Counted from the stretch's first letter, positions 31,342-45,285 are shown. The stretch: DNA of 64,000 bases from Pyrocephalus nanus (GCA_038380795.1 CM076261.1:34869866-34933865); one strand, 5' to 3'. Notes: generated by a model from the letters alone, not told the origin. Program-made: numbers and translations.

Positions 31342-33333
31342 CCCTCTGGGCAAAGGGACCTCCCTGGCATCCCCGGGGCAGGGATAGCGAAGAGTCTGGG
31401 GGGCACCTTCAGGCTGCCCCGGCCGGCTTAGCGCTGGGCGACCCCCCTGTAAGCAGGGCTGGGTCTTTGTGTTGCTTGTCGTCGGCCTTTTGCCCTCGTG
31501 CTCCTGAGGCTGCCCGGAGAGAGGCTGAAGCACCCTGTAAGCAGGGTGAGAGCCCCCGTCTCCGCACCCGAGGGGGGGAAACGGAGCTCTCCCGACCCCC
31601 GGCCCACCCTGTAAGCAGGGCAGGGCTTTTCCCCTTGGCACCTTGGTGCCCGCTGGCGGCCCCTGGCCAGAGCGAGGCCCCTGTAGTCGGGGTGCGTCAC
31701 AGCCTCTGCGCCTTGGCCAGCCGCGAAGCCCCTCAGCGCGTCGAGGCCCTTCTGGCCCGTGCACAGCCCGGGGGTGGGTCTGAGGCTCTCCTCTCCTGCT
31801 CGACGGCAGACAGGGCTGGCTCCCCCCACGTTGGCGCACAGAGCTCGCTCCCCCTTCTGGGACGTTCCCCCCCTTTGTGTCTTTGTGTCTTTGTGGGTGT
31901 GAGTGAGTGAGCAAGCGAGCTTGTCCTTTAGCCCCCGTAGAAACTAGAGAGCAGTGTAGCTTAGACTTCCCAGGAGGGAAAGAGGGGCTCTGTGCAGCAA
32001 CCGGGGGCTGCCCTGTAAAGCCGCGGGCGGAGACACGGCCCGGCCTTGCCCCTCGTTCCCGAGGAGGGAGCGAAGCCCCTTAGTGGTGGCGCGGGCACCG
32101 TGACCCGGCTGTAGCCAGGGCCTGGGGTGCGTGCCCGCGCGGCGGGGCTGCCTGTCCTGGCTGGTGACGGGCCAGCGTGGCACGTCCCCCCCGCCCCCCA
32201 CCCCGTCCTCGGGGCTGGGGCCCTGTCCCCCCGGCCTTGGGCCGTGTTAGGCCACCCTTGGGAGTGCCGGGCCTCAGGGGGGGCGGCCCCGTAAGTGGGG
32301 CTTTGTGCGTCCCCCCTGCTCGGCGGGCGGTTGGAGGGACCCCCCTGTAATCAGGCGGGTGTCCCGCGGGGTCCCCGGCCTTTCACAGGCGTGGGGCTGG
32401 GCGTGTGCCCTCCCTGTCCCCGGGGCTCACCTGGAGGCCTTTAGGCCATGAGCTCCACTGCCTGGCAGTGGAGTCTCCTTGCCCTTGCTGCGGGGGAAGG
32501 CCGAGCTCCGTGGCTCCCTGGGTGGGGACCCGCCCGTAAGCGGGGTCTGGGTCTGGGAGCCTTTGTGCTCCCTCGACTGGCAGCCTGTGCGGGGCGACCG
32601 CCCCGTTAGCGGGGAGCGGGTCGGGTGCCCCCGGAGCGGAGAGAAGGAGCCTCCGTGGGCCCTTGGGCCCAGGGCCCCCCTGTAAGTCGTGGAGTAAGTG
32701 CCCTGGAGTCCCGGGCACTTTGCGGTCCAGGCAGCGGCTGGAGCCCCCTGTAAGCAGGGCGGCAGCCTCCCTGACCGCTGGTTCGCATGCCCAGCTGCCT
32801 TTGCCCAGAGGGCCCGGCTCCCAGCAGCGGATGGGACCGCGCCGCGCGTCGCTGTGGTGAGTCAAAGTGCCGTTTGGAGGGTTTTGGGGGCGGGGTGGCC
32901 TGTGGGGGGGGCGGCTGGTGGCTTGGGGATGTGCCTCTGGGGGTGCATGCCGGGGCCCGGTTTCCCTCCCGGGGAGGAGCTGGGGGTTGTGGGGCCCAAG
33001 TGCGTCCTCCTGCCTTGGCGGAAGCCGTCGCAGAAGAGAGCCAGAGGCATGGATGGCGTGGGACGGCGGCGCCGCCGTGGGAAGCCGGTGAGGGGAGGCA
33101 AGCTGAACTTGGGGGGTGGTGCGGAGATGTGGGGGTCCCGCGGGTGGGCAGGTGGTGGCTTGGACAGCTGCCTCTGGGTCCTAGCTTCCTTTCCTTCAGC
33201 GGAAGGAGTTGGAGCTCCTCAGTGCCAACTGTGTCCTCCTGCCTCGTCAGGAGCTGTGTCGAGAAGACAGCAGAGGCACCGGCGTGGGCAAGAAGAGCGG
33301 CGGCTTGGAGCTGAGGAGGGGGCGCGAGAAGGG
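31342..33333. repeat. Macrosatellite unit 10
   Basis: M2 is T (31684), M1 is A and M4 is G (33315) with M3 as C. Private T at 31397, A at 31763 and T at 31775 are all C-to-T or G-to-A changes at CpG. Confidence 0.95.
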
Positions 33334-35325
33334 CCCTCTGGGCAAAGGGACCTCCCTGGCATCCCCGGGGCAGGGATAGCGAAGAGTCCGGGGGGCACCT
33401 TCAGGCTGCCCCGGCCGGCTTAGCGCTGGGCGACCCCCCTGTAAGCAGGGCTGGGTCTTTGTGTTGCTTGTCGTCGGCCTTTTGCCCTCGTGCTCCTGAG
33501 GCTGCCCGGAGAGAGGCTGAAGCACCCTGTAAGCAGGGTGAGAGCCCCCGTCTCCGCACCCGAGGGGGGGAAACGGAGCTCTCCCGACCCCCGGCCCACC
33601 CTGTAAGCAGGGCAGGGCTTTTCCCCTTGGCACCTTGGTGCCCGCTGGCGGCCCCTGGCCAGAGCGAGGCCCCTGCAGTCGGGGTGCGTCACAGCCTCTG
33701 CGCCTTGGCCAGCCGCGAAGCCCCTCAGCGCGTCGAGGCCCTTCTGGCCCGTGCGCAGCCCGGGGGCGGGTCTGAGGCTCTCCTCTCCTGCTCGACGGCA
33801 GACAGGGCTGGCTCCCCCCACGTTGGCGCACAGAGCTCGCTCCCCCTTCTGGGACGTTCCCCCCCTTTGTGTCTTTGTGTCTTTGTGGGTGTGAGTGAGT
33901 GAGCAAGCGAGCTTGTCCTTTAGCCCCCGTAGAAACTAGAGAGCAGTGTAGCTTAGACTTCCCAGGAGGGAAAGAGGGGCTCTGTGCAGCAACCGGGGGC
34001 TGCCCTGTAAAGCCGCGGGCGGAGACACGGCCCGGCCTTGCCCCTCGTTCCCGAGGAGGGAGCGAAGCCCCTTAGTGGTGGCGCGGGCACCGTGACCCGG
34101 CTGTAGCCAGGGCCTGGGGTGCGTGCCCGCGCGGCGGGGCTGCCTGTCCTGGCTGGTGACGGGCCAGCGTGGCACGTCCCCCCCGCCCCCCACCCCATCC
34201 TCGGGGCTGGGGCCCTGTCCCCCCGGCCTTGGGCCGTGTTAGGCCACCCTTGGGAGTGCCGGGCCTCAGGGGGGGCGGCCCCGTAAGTGGGGCTTTGTGC
34301 GTCCCCCCTGCTCGGCGGGCGGTTGGAGGGACCCCCCTGTAATCAGGCGGGTGTCCCGCGGGGTCCCCGGCCTTTCACAGGCGTGGGGCTGGGCGTGTGC
34401 CCTCCCTGTCCCCGGGGCTCACCTGGAGGCCTTTAGGCCATGAGCTCCACTGCCTGGCAGTGGAGTCTCCTTGCCCTTGCTGCGGGGGAAGGCCGAGCTC
34501 CGTGGCTCCCTGGGTGGGGACCCGCCCGTAAGCGGGGTCTGGGTCTGGGAGCCTTTGTGCTCCCTCGACTGGCAGCCTGTGCGGGGCGACCGCCCCGTTA
34601 GCGGGGAGCGGGTCGGGTGCCCCCGGAGCGGAGAGAAGGAGCCTCCGTGGGCCCTTGGGCCCAGGGCCCCCCTGTAAGTCGTGGAGTAAGTGCCCTGGAG
34701 TCCCGGGCACTTTGCGGTCCAGGCAGCGGCTGGAGCCCCCTGTAAGCAGGGCGGCAGCCTCCCTGACCGCTGGTTCGCATGCCCAGCTGCCTTTGCCCAG
34801 AGGGCCCGGCTCCCAGCAGCGGATGGGACCGCGCCGCGCGTCGCTGTGGTGAGTCAAAGTGCCGTTTGGAGGGTTTTGGGGGCGGGGTGGCCTGTGGGGG
34901 GGGCGGCTGGTGGCTTGGGGATGTGCCTCTGGGGGTGCATGCCGGGGCCCGGTTTCCCTCCCGGGGAGGAGCTGGGGGTTGTGGGGCCCAAGTGCGTCCT
35001 CCTGCCTTGGCGGAAGCCGTCGCAGAAGAGAGCCAGAGGCATGGATGGCGTGGGACGGCGGCGCCGCCGTGGGAAGCCGGTGAGGGGAGGCAAGCTGAAC
35101 TTGGGGGGTGGTGCGGAGATGTGGGGGTCCCGCGGGTGGGCAGGTGGTGGCTTGGACAGCTGCCTCTGGGTCCTAGCTTCCTTTCCTTCAGCGGAAGGAG
35201 TTGGAGCTCCTCAGTGCCAACTGTGTCCTCCTGCCTCGTCAGGAGCTGTGTTGAGAAGACAGCAGAGGCACCGGCGTGGGCAAGAAGAGCGGCGGCTTGG
35301 AGCTGAGGAGGGGGCGCGAGAAGGG
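33334..35325. repeat. Macrosatellite unit 11
   Basis: M1 is A, with a private A at 34197. M3 is T (35252) together with M4 G (35307). Confidence 0.95.
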
Positions 35326-37317
35326 CCCTCTGGGCAAAGGGACCTCCCTGGCATCCCCGGGGCAGGGATAGCGAAGAGTCCGGGGGGCACCTTCAGGCTG
35401 CCCCGGCCGGCTTAGCGCTGGGCGACCCCCCTGTAAGCAGGGCTGGGTCTTTGTGTTGCTTGTCGTCGGCCTTTTGCCCTCGTGCTCCTGAGGCTGCCCG
35501 GAGAGAGGCTGAAGCACCCTGTAAGCAGGGTGAGAGCCCCCGTCTCCGCACCCGAGGGGGGGAAACGGAGCTCTCCCGACCCCCGGCCCACCCTGTAAGC
35601 AGGGCAGGGCTTTTCCCCTTGGCACCTTGGTGCCCGCTGGCGGCCCCTGGCCAGAGCGAGGCCCCTGTAGTCGGGGTGCGTCACAGCCTCTGCGCCTTGG
35701 CCAGCCGCGAAGCCCCTCAGCGCGTCGAGGCCCTTCTGGCCCGTGCGCAGCCCGGGGGCGGGTCTGAGGCTCTCCTCTCCTGCTCGACGGCAGACAGGGC
35801 TGGCTCCCCCCACGTTGGCGCACAGAGCTCGCTCCCCCTTCTGGGACGTTCCCCCCCTTTGTGTCTTTGTGTCTTTGTGGGTGTGAGTGAGTGAGCAAGC
35901 GAGCTTGTCCTTTAGCCCCCGTAGAAACTAGAGAGCAGTGTAGCTTAGACTTCCCAGGAGGGAAAGAGGGGCTCTGTGCAGCAACCGGGGGCTGCCCTGT
36001 AAAGCCGCGGGCGGAGACACGGCCCGGCCTTGCCCCTCGTTCCCGAGGAGGGAGCGAAGCCCCTTAGTGGTGGCGCGGGCACCGTGACCCGGCTGTAGCC
36101 AGGGCCTGGGGTGCGTGCCCGCGCGGCGGGGCTGCCTGTCCTGGCTGGTGACGGGCCAGCGTGGCACGTCCCCCCCGCCCCCCACCCCGTCCTCGGGGCT
36201 GGGGCCCTGTCCCCCCGGCCTTGGGCCGTGTTAGGCCACCCTTGGGAGTGCCGGGCCTCAGGGGGGGCGGCCCCGTAAGTGGGGCTTTGTGCGTCCCCCC
36301 TGCTCGGCGGGCGGTTGGAGGGACCCCCCTGTAATCAGGCGGGTGTCCCGCGGGGTCCCCGGCCTTTCACAGGCGTGGGGCTGGGCGTGTGCCCTCCCTG
36401 TCCCCGGGGCTCACCTGGAGGCCTTTAGGCCATGAGCTCCACTGCCTGGCAGTGGAGTCTCCTTGCCCTTGCTGCGGGGGAAGGCCGAGCTCCGTGGCTC
36501 CCTGGGTGGGGACCCGCCCGTAAGCGGGGTCTGGGTCTGGGAGCCTTTGTGCTCCCTCGACTGGCAGCCTGTGCGGGGCGACCGCCCCGTTAGCGGGGAG
36601 CGGGTCGGGTGCCCCCGGAGCGGAGAGAAGGAGCCTCCGTGGGCCCTTGGGCCCAGGGCCCCCCTGTAAGTCGTGGAGTAAGTGCCCTGGAGTCCCGGGC
36701 ACTTTGCGGTCCAGGCAGCGGCTGGAGCCCCCTGTAAGCAGGGCGGCAGCCTCCCTGACCGCTGGTTCGCATGCCCAGCTGCCTTTGCCCAGAGGGCCCG
36801 GCTCCCAGCAGCGGATGGGACCGCGCCGCGCGTCGCTGTGGTGAGTCAAAGTGCCGTTTGGAGGGTTTTGGGGGCGGGGTGGCCTGTGGGGGGGGCGGCT
36901 GGTGGCTTGGGGATGTGCCTCTGGGGGTGCATGCCGGGGCCCGGTTTCCCTCCCGGGGAGGAGCTGGGGGTTGTGGGGCCCAAGTGCGTCCTCCTGCCTT
37001 GGCGGAAGCCGTCGCAGAAGAGAGCCAGAGGCATGGATGGCGTGGGACGGCGGCGCCGCCGTGGGAAGCCGGTGAGGGGAGGCAAGCTGAACTTGGGGGG
37101 TGGTGCGGAGATGTGGGGGTCCCGCGGGTGGGCAGGTGGTGGCTTGGACAGCTGCCTCTGGGTCCTAGCTTCCTTTCCTTCAGCGGAAGGAGTTGGAGCT
37201 CCTCAGTGCCAACTGTGTCCTCCTGCCTCGTCAGGAGCTGTGTCGAGAAGACAGCAGAGGCACCGGCGTGGGCAAGAAGAGCGGCGGCTTGGAGCTGAAG
37301 AGGGGGCGCGAGAAGGG
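35326..37317. repeat. Macrosatellite unit 12
   Basis: M2 is T (35668) and M1 is A. No private change was noticed. Confidence 0.95.
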
Positions 37318-39309
37318 CCCTCTGGGCAAAGGGACCTCCCTGGCATCCCCGGGGCAGGGATAGCGAAGAGTCCGGGGGGCACCTTCAGGCTGCCCCGGCC
37401 GGCTTAGCGCTGGGCGACCCCCCTGTAAGCAGGGCTGGGTCTTTGTGTTGCTTGTCGTCGGCCTTTTGCCCTCGTGCTCCTGAGGCTGCCCGGAGAGAGG
37501 CTGAAGCACCCTGTAAGCAGGGTGAGAGCCCCCGTCTCCGCACCCGAGGGGGGGAAACGGAGCTCTCCCGACCCCCGGCCCACCCTGTAAGCAGGGCAGG
37601 GCTTTTCCCCTTGGCACCTTGGTGCCCGCTGGCGGCCCCTGGCCAGAGCGAGGCCCCTGCAGTCGGGGTGCGTCACAGCCTCTGCGCCTTGGCCAGCCGC
37701 GAAGCCCCTCAGCGCGTCGAGGCCCTTCTGGCCCGTGCGCAGCCCGGGGGCGGGTCTGAGGCTCTCCTCTCCTGCTCGACGGCAGACAGGGCTGGCTCCC
37801 CCCACGTTGGCGCACAGAGCTCGCTCCCCCTTCTGGGACGTTCCCCCCCTTTGTGTCTTTGTGTCTTTGTGGGTGTGAGTGAGTGAGCAAGCGAGCTTGT
37901 CCTTTAGCCCCCGTAGAAACTAGAGAGCAGTGTAGCTTAGACTTCCCAGGAGGGAAAGAGGGGCTCTGTGCAGCAACCGGGGGCTGCCCTGTAAAGCCGC
38001 GGGCGGAGACACGGCCCGGCCTTGCCCCTCGTTCCCGAGGAGGGAGCGAAGCCCCTTAGTGGTGGCGCGGGCACCGTGACCCGGCTGTAGCCAGGGCCTG
38101 GGGTGCGTGCCCGCGCGGCGGGGCTGCCTGTCCTGGCTGGTGACGGGCCAGCGTGGCACGTCCCCCCCGCCCCCCACCCCGTCCTCGGGGCTGGGGCCCT
38201 GTCCCCCCGGCCTTGGGCCGTGTTAGGCCACCCTTGGGAGTGCCGGGCCTCAGGGGGGGCGGCCCCGTAAGTGGGGCTTTGTGCGTCCCCCCTGCTCGGC
38301 GGGCGGTTGGAGGGACCCCCCTGTAATCAGGCGGGTGTCCCGCGGGGTCCCCGGCCTTTCACAGGCGTGGGGCTGGGCGTGTGCCCTCCCTGTCCCCGGG
38401 GCTCACCTGGAGGCCTTTAGGCCATGAGCTCCACTGCCTGGCAGTGGAGTCTCCTTGCCCTTGCTGCGGGGGAAGGCCGAGCTCCGTGGCTCCCTGGGTG
38501 GGGACCCGCCCGTAAGCGGGGTCTGGGTCTGGGAGCCTTTGTGCTCCCTCGACTGGCAGCCTGTGCGGGGCGACCGCCCCGTTAGCGGGGAGCGGGTCGG
38601 GTGCCCCCGGAGCGGAGAGAAGGAGCCTCCGTGGGCCCTTGGGCCCAGGGCCCCCCTGTAAGTCGTGGAGTAAGTGCCCTGGAGTCCCGGGCACTTTGCG
38701 GTCCAGGCAGCGGCTGGAGCCCCCTGTAAGCAGGGCGGCAGCCTCCCTGACCGCTGGTTCGCATGCCCAGCTGCCTTTGCCCAGAGGGCCCGGCTCCCAG
38801 CAGCGGATGGGACCGCGCCGCGCGTCGCTGTGGTGAGTCAAAGTGCCGTTTGGAGGGTTTTGGGGGCGGGGTGGCCTGTGGGGGGGGCGGCTGGTGGCTT
38901 GGGGATGTGCCTCTGGGGGTGCATGCCGGGGCCCGGTTTCCCTCCCGGGGAGGAGCTGGGGGTTGTGGGGCCCAAGTGCGTCCTCCTGCCTTGGCGGAAG
39001 CCGTCGCAGAAGAGAGCCAGAGGCATGGATGGCGTGGGACGGCGGCGCCGCCGTGGGAAGCCGGTGAGGGGAGGCAAGCTGAACTTGGGGGGTGGTGCGG
39101 AGATGTGGGGGTCCCGCGGGTGGGCAGGTGGTGGCTTGGACAGCTGCCTCTGGGTCCTAGCTTCCTTTCCTTCAGCGGAAGGAGTTGGAGCTCCTCAGTG
39201 CCAACTGTGTCCTCCTGCCTCGTCAGGAGCTGTGTCGAGAAGACAGCAGAGGCACCGGCGTGGGCAAGAAGAGCGGCGGCTTGGAGCTGAAGAGGGGGCG
39301 CGAGAAGGG
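37318..39309. repeat. Macrosatellite unit 13
   Basis: Majority sequence with M1 A; no private change was noticed. Confidence 0.95.
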
Positions 39310-41301
39310 CCCTCTGGGCAAAGGGACCTCCCTGGCATCCCCGGGGCAGGGATAGCGAAGAGTCCGGGGGGCACCTTCAGGCTGCCCCGGCCGGCTTAGC
39401 GCTGGGCGACCCCCCTGTAAGCAGGGCTGGGTCTTTGTGTTGCTTGTCGTCGGCCTTTTGCCCTCGTGCTCCTGAGGCTGCCCGGAGAGAGGCTGAAGCA
39501 CCCTGTAAGCAGGGTGAGAGCCCCCGTCTCCGCACCCGAGGGGGGGAAACGGAGCTCTCCCGACCCCCGGCCCACCCTGTAAGCAGGGCAGGGCTTTTCC
39601 CCTTGGCACCTTGGTGCCCGCTGGCGGCCCCTGGCCAGAGCGAGGCCCCTGCAGTCGGGGTGCGTCACAGCCTCTGCGCCTTGGCCAGCCGCGAAGCCCC
39701 TCAGCGCGTCGAGGCCCTTCTGGCCCGTGCGCAGCCCGGGGGCGGGTCTGAGGCTCTCCTCTCCTGCTCGACGGCAGACAGGGCTGGCTCCCCCCACGTT
39801 GGCGCACAGAGCTCGCTCCCCCTTCTGGGACGTTCCCCCCCTTTGTGTCTTTGTGTCTTTGTGGGTGTGAGTGAGTGAGCAAGCGAGCTTGTCCTTTAGC
39901 CCCCGTAGAAACTAGAGAGCAGTGTAGCTTAGACTTCCCAGGAGGGAAAGAGGGGCTCTGTGCAGCAACCGGGGGCTGCCCTGTAAAGCCGCGGGCGGAG
40001 ACACGGCCCGGCCTTGCCCCTCGTTCCCGAGGAGGGAGCGAAGCCCCTTAGTGGTGGCGCGGGCACCGTGACCCGGCTGTAGCCAGGGCCTGGGGTGCGT
40101 GCCCGCGCGGCGGGGCTGCCTGTCCTGGCTGGTGACGGGCCAGCGTGGCACGTCCCCCCCGCCCCCCACCCCGTCCTCGGGGCTGGGGCCCTGTCCCCCC
40201 GGCCTTGGGCCGTGTTAGGCCACCCTTGGGAGTGCCGGGCCTCAGGGGGGGCGGCCCCGTAAGTGGGGCTTTGTGCGTCCCCCCTGCTCGGCGGGCGGTT
40301 GGAGGGACCCCCCTGTAATCAGGCGGGTGTCCCGCGGGGTCCCCGGCCTTTCACAGGCGTGGGGCTGGGCGTGTGCCCTCCCTGTCCCCGGGGCTCACCT
40401 GGAGGCCTTTAGGCCATGAGCTCCACTGCCTGGCAGTGGAGTCTCCTTGCCCTTGCTGCGGGGGAAGGCCGAGCTCCGTGGCTCCCTGGGTGGGGACCCG
40501 CCCGTAAGCGGGGTCTGGGTCTGGGAGCCTTTGTGCTCCCTCGACTGGCAGCCTGTGCGGGGCGACCGCCCCGTTAGCGGGGAGCGGGTCGGGTGCCCCC
40601 GGAGCGGAGAGAAGGAGCCTCCGTGGGCCCTTGGGCCCAGGGCCCCCCTGTAAGTCGTGGAGTAAGTGCCCTGGAGTCCCGGGCACTTTGCGGTCCAGGC
40701 AGCGGCTGGAGCCCCCTGTAAGCAGGGCGGCAGCCTCCCTGACCGCTGGTTCGCATGCCCAGCTGCCTTTGCCCAGAGGGCCCGGCTCCCAGCAGCGGAT
40801 GGGACCGCGCCGCGCGTCGCTGTGGTGAGTCAAAGTGCCGTTTGGAGGGTTTTGGGGGCGGGGTGGCCTGTGGGGGGGGCGGCTGGTGGCTTGGGGATGT
40901 GCCTCTGGGGGTGCATGCCGGGGCCCGGTTTCCCTCCCGGGGAGGAGCTGGGGGTTGTGGGGCCCAAGTGCGTCCTCCTGCCTTGGCGGAAGCCGTCGCA
41001 GAAGAGAGCCAGAGGCATGCATGGCGTGGGACGGCGGCGCCGCCGTGGGAAGCCGGTGAGGGGAGGCAAGCTGAACTTGGGGGGTGGTGCGGAGATGTGG
41101 GGGTCCCGCGGGTGGGCAGGTGGTGGCTTGGACAGCTGCCTCTGGGTCCTAGCTTCCTTTCCTTCAGCGGAAGGAGTTGGAGCTCCTCAGTGCCAACTGT
41201 GTCCTCCTGCCTCGTCAGGAGCTGTGTCGAGAAGACAGCAGAGGCACCGGCGTGGGCAAGAAGAGCGGCGGCTTGGAGCTGAAGAGGGGGCGCGAGAAGG
41301 G
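39310..41301. repeat. Macrosatellite unit 14
   Basis: M1 is A. A private G-to-C change at 41020 (GGCATGCATGG) creates a minus-strand ATG and a longer chance frame (40351-41022). Confidence 0.95.
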
Positions 41302-43293
41302 CCCTCTGGGCAAAGGGACCTCCCTGGCATCCCCGGGGCAGGGATAGCGAAGAGTCCGGGGGGCACCTTCAGGCTGCCCCGGCCGGCTTAGCGCTGGGCG
41401 ACCCCCCTGTAAGCAGGGCTGGGTCTTTGTGTTGCTTGTCGTCGGCCTTTTGCCCTCGTGCTCCTGAGGCTGCCCGGAGAGAGGCTGAAGCACCCTGTAA
41501 GCAGGGTGAGAGCCCCCGTCTCCGCACCCGAGGGGGGGAAACGGAGCTCTCCCGACCCCCGGCCCACCCTGTAAGCAGGGCAGGGCTTTTCCCCTTGGCA
41601 CCTTGGTGCCCGCTGGCGGCCCCTGGCCAGAGCGAGGCCCCTGCAGTCGGGGTGCGTCACAGCCTCTGCGCCTTGGCCAGCCGCGAAGCCCCTCAGCGCG
41701 TCGAGGCCCTTCTGGCCCGTGCGCAGCCCGGGGGCGGGTCTGAGGCTCTCCTCTCCTGCTCGACGGCAGACAGGGCTGGCTCCCCCCACGTTGGCGCACA
41801 GAGCTCGCTCCCCCTTCTGGGACGTTCCCCCCCTTTGTGTCTTTGTGTCTTTGTGGGTGTGAGTGAGTGAGCAAGCGAGCTTGTCCTTTAGCCCCCGTAG
41901 AAACTAGAGAGCAGTGTAGCTTAGACTTCCCAGGAGGGAAAGAGGGGCTCTGTGCAGCAACCGGGGGCTGCCCTGTAAAGCCGCGGGCGGAGACACGGCC
42001 CGGCCTTGCCCCTCGTTCCCGAGGAGGGAGCGAAGCCCCTTAGTGGTGGCGCGGGCACCGTGACCCGGCTGTAGCCAGGGCCTGGGGTGCGTGCCCGCGC
42101 GGCGGGGCTGCCTGTCCTGGCTGGTGACGGGCCAGCGTGGCACGTCCCCCCCGCCCCCCACCCCGTCCTCGGGGCTGGGGCCCTGTCCCCCCGGCCTTGG
42201 GCCGTGTTAGGCCACCCTTGGGAGTGCCGGGCCTCAGGGGGGGCGGCCCCGTAAGTGGGGCTTTGTGCGTCCCCCCTGCTCGGCGGGCGGTTGGAGGGAC
42301 CCCCCTGTAATCAGGCGGGTGTCCCGCGGGGTCCCCGGCCTTTCACAGGCGTGGGGCTGGGCGTGTGCCCTCCCTGTCCCCGGGGCTCACCTGGAGGCCT
42401 TTAGGCCATGAGCTCCACTGCCTGGCAGTGGAGTCTCCTTGCCCTTGCTGCGGGGGAAGGCCGAGCTCCGTGGCTCCCTGGGTGGGGACCCGCCCGTAAG
42501 CGGGGTCTGGGTCTGGGAGCCTTTGTGCTCCCTCGACTGGCAGCCTGTGCGGGGCGACCGCCCCGTTAGCGGGGAGCGGGTCGGGTGCCCCCGGAGCGGA
42601 GAGAAGGAGCCTCCGTGGGCCCTTGGGCCCAGGGCCCCCCTGTAAGTCGTGGAGTAAGTGCCCTGGAGTCCCGGGCACTTTGCGGTCCAGGCAGCGGCTG
42701 GAGCCCCCTGTAAGCAGGGCGGCAGCCTCCCTGACCGCTGGTTCGCATGCCCAGCTGCCTTTGCCCAGAGGGCCCGGCTCCCAGCAGCGGATGGGACCGC
42801 GCCGCGCGTCGCTGTGGTGAGTCAAAGTGCCGTTTGGAGGGTTTTGGGGGCGGGGTGGCCTGTGGGGGGGGCGGCTGGTGGCTTGGGGATGTGCCTCTGG
42901 GGGTGCATGCCGGGGCCCGGTTTCCCTCCCGGGGAGGAGCTGGGGGTTGTGGGGCCCAAGTGCGTCCTCCTGCCTTGGCGGAAGCCGTCGCAGAAGAGAG
43001 CCAGAGGCATGGATGGCGTGGGACGGCGGCGCCGCCGTGGGAAGCCGGTGAGGGGAGGCAAGCTGAACTTGGGGGGTGGTGCGGAGATGTGGGGGTCCCG
43101 CGGGTGGGCAGGTGGTGGCTTGGACAGCTGCCTCTGGGTCCTAGCTTCCTTTCCTTCAGCGGAAGGAGTTGGAGCTCCTCAGTGCCAACTGTGTCCTCCT
43201 GCCTCGTCAGGAGCTGTGTCGAGAAGACAGCAGAGGCACCGGCGTGGGCAAGAAGAGCGGCGGCTTGGAGCTGAGGAGGGGGCGCGAGAAGGG
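41302..43293. repeat. Macrosatellite unit 15
   Basis: M1 is A and M4 is G (43275) with M3 C. No other change was noticed. Confidence 0.95.
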
Positions 43294-45285
43294 CCCTCTG
43301 GGCAAAGGGACCTCCCTGGCATCCCCGGGGCAGGGATAGCGAAGAGTCCGGGGGGCACCTTCAGGCTGCCCCGGCCGGCTTAGCGCTGGGCGACCCCCCT
43401 GTAAGCAGGGCTGGGTCTTTGTGTTGCTTGTCGTCGGCCTTTTGCCCTCGTGCTCCTGAGGCTGCCCGGAGAGAGGCTGAAGCACCCTGTAAGCAGGGTG
43501 AGAGCCCCCGTCTCCGCACCCGAGGGGGGGAAACGGAGCTCTCCCGACCCCCGGCCCACCCTGTAAGCAGGGCAGGGCTTTTCCCCTTGGCACCTTGGTG
43601 CCCGCTGGCGGCCCCTGGCCAGAGCGAGGCCCCTGCAGTCGGGGTGCGTCACAGCCTCTGCGCCTTGGCCAGCCGCGAAGCCCCTCAGCGCGTCGAGGCC
43701 CTTCTGGCCCGTGCGCAGCCCGGGGGCGGGTCTGAGGCTCTCCTCTCCTGCTCGACGGCAGACAGGGCTGGCTCCCCCCACGTTGGCGCACAGAGCTCGC
43801 TCCCCCTTCTGGGACGTTCCCCCCCTTTGTGTCTTTGTGTCTTTGTGGGTGTGAGTGAGTGAGCAAGCGAGCTTGTCCTTTAGCCCCCGTAGAAACTAGA
43901 GAGCAGTGTAGCTTAGACTTCCCAGGAGGGAAAGAGGGGCTCTGTGCAGCAACCGGGGGCTGCCCTGTAAAGCCGCGGGCGGAGACACGGCCCGGCCTTG
44001 CCCCTCGTTCCCGAGGAGGGAGCGAAGCCCCTTAGTGGTGGCGCGGGCACCGTGACCCGGCTGTAGCCAGGGCCTGGGGTGCGTGCCCGCGCGGCGGGGC
44101 TGCCTGTCCTGGCTGGTGACGGGCCAGCGTGGCACGTCCCCCCCGCCCCCCACCCCGTCCTCGGGGCTGGGGCCCTGTCCCCCCGGCCTTGGGCCGTGTT
44201 AGGCCACCCTTGGGAGTGCCGGGCCTCAGGGGGGGCGGCCCCGTAAGTGGGGCTTTGTGCGTCCCCCCTGCTCGGCGGGCGGTTGGAGGGACCCCCCTGT
44301 AATCAGGCGGGTGTCCCGCGGGGTCCCCGGCCTTTCACAGGCGTGGGGCTGGGCGTGTGCCCTCCCTGTCCCCGGGGCTCACCTGGAGGCCTTTAGGCCA
44401 TGAGCTCCACTGCCTGGCAGTGGAGTCTCCTTGCCCTTGCTGCGGGGGAAGGCCGAGCTCCGTGGCTCCCTGGGTGGGGACCCGCCCGTAAGCGGGGTCT
44501 GGGTCTGGGAGCCTTTGTGCTCCCTCGACTGGCAGCCTGTGCGGGGCGACCGCCCCGTTAGCGGGGAGCGGGTCGGGTGCCCCCGGAGCGGAGAGAAGGA
44601 GCCTCCGTGGGCCCTTGGGCCCAGGGCCCCCCTGTAAGTCGTGGAGTAAGTGCCCTGGAGTCCCGGGCACTTTGCGGTCCAGGCAGCGGCTGGAGCCCCC
44701 TGTAAGCAGGGCGGCAGCCTCCCTGACCGCTGGTTCGCATGCCCAGCTGCCTTTGCCCAGAGGGCCCGGCTCCCAGCAGCGGATGGGACCGCGCCGCGCG
44801 TCGCTGTGGTGAGTCAAAGTGCCGTTTGGAGGGTTTTGGGGGCGGGGTGGCCTGTGGGGGGGGCGGCTGGTGGCTTGGGGATGTGCCTCTGGGGGTGCAT
44901 GCCGGGGCCCGGTTTCCCTCCCGGGGAGGAGCTGGGGGTTGTGGGGCCCAAGTGCGTCCTCCTGCCTTGGCGGAAGCCGTCGCAGAAGAGAGCCAGAGGC
45001 ATGGATGGCGTGGGACGGCGGCGCCGCCGTGGGAAGCCGGTGAGGGGAGGCAAGCTGAACTTGGGGGGTGGTGCGGAGATGTGGGGGTCCCGCGGGTGGG
45101 CAGGTGGTGGCTTGGACAGCTGCCTCTGGGTCCTAGCTTCCTTTCCTTCAGCGGAAGGAGTTGGAGCTCCTCAGTGCCAACTGTGTCCTCCTGCCTCGTC
45201 AGGAGCTGTGTCGAGAAGACAGCAGAGGCACCGGCGTGGGCAAGAAGAGCGGCGGCTTGGAGCTGAAGAGGGGGCGCGAGAAGGG
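43294..45285. repeat. Macrosatellite unit 16
   Basis: Majority sequence with M1 A; no private change was noticed. Confidence 0.95.
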
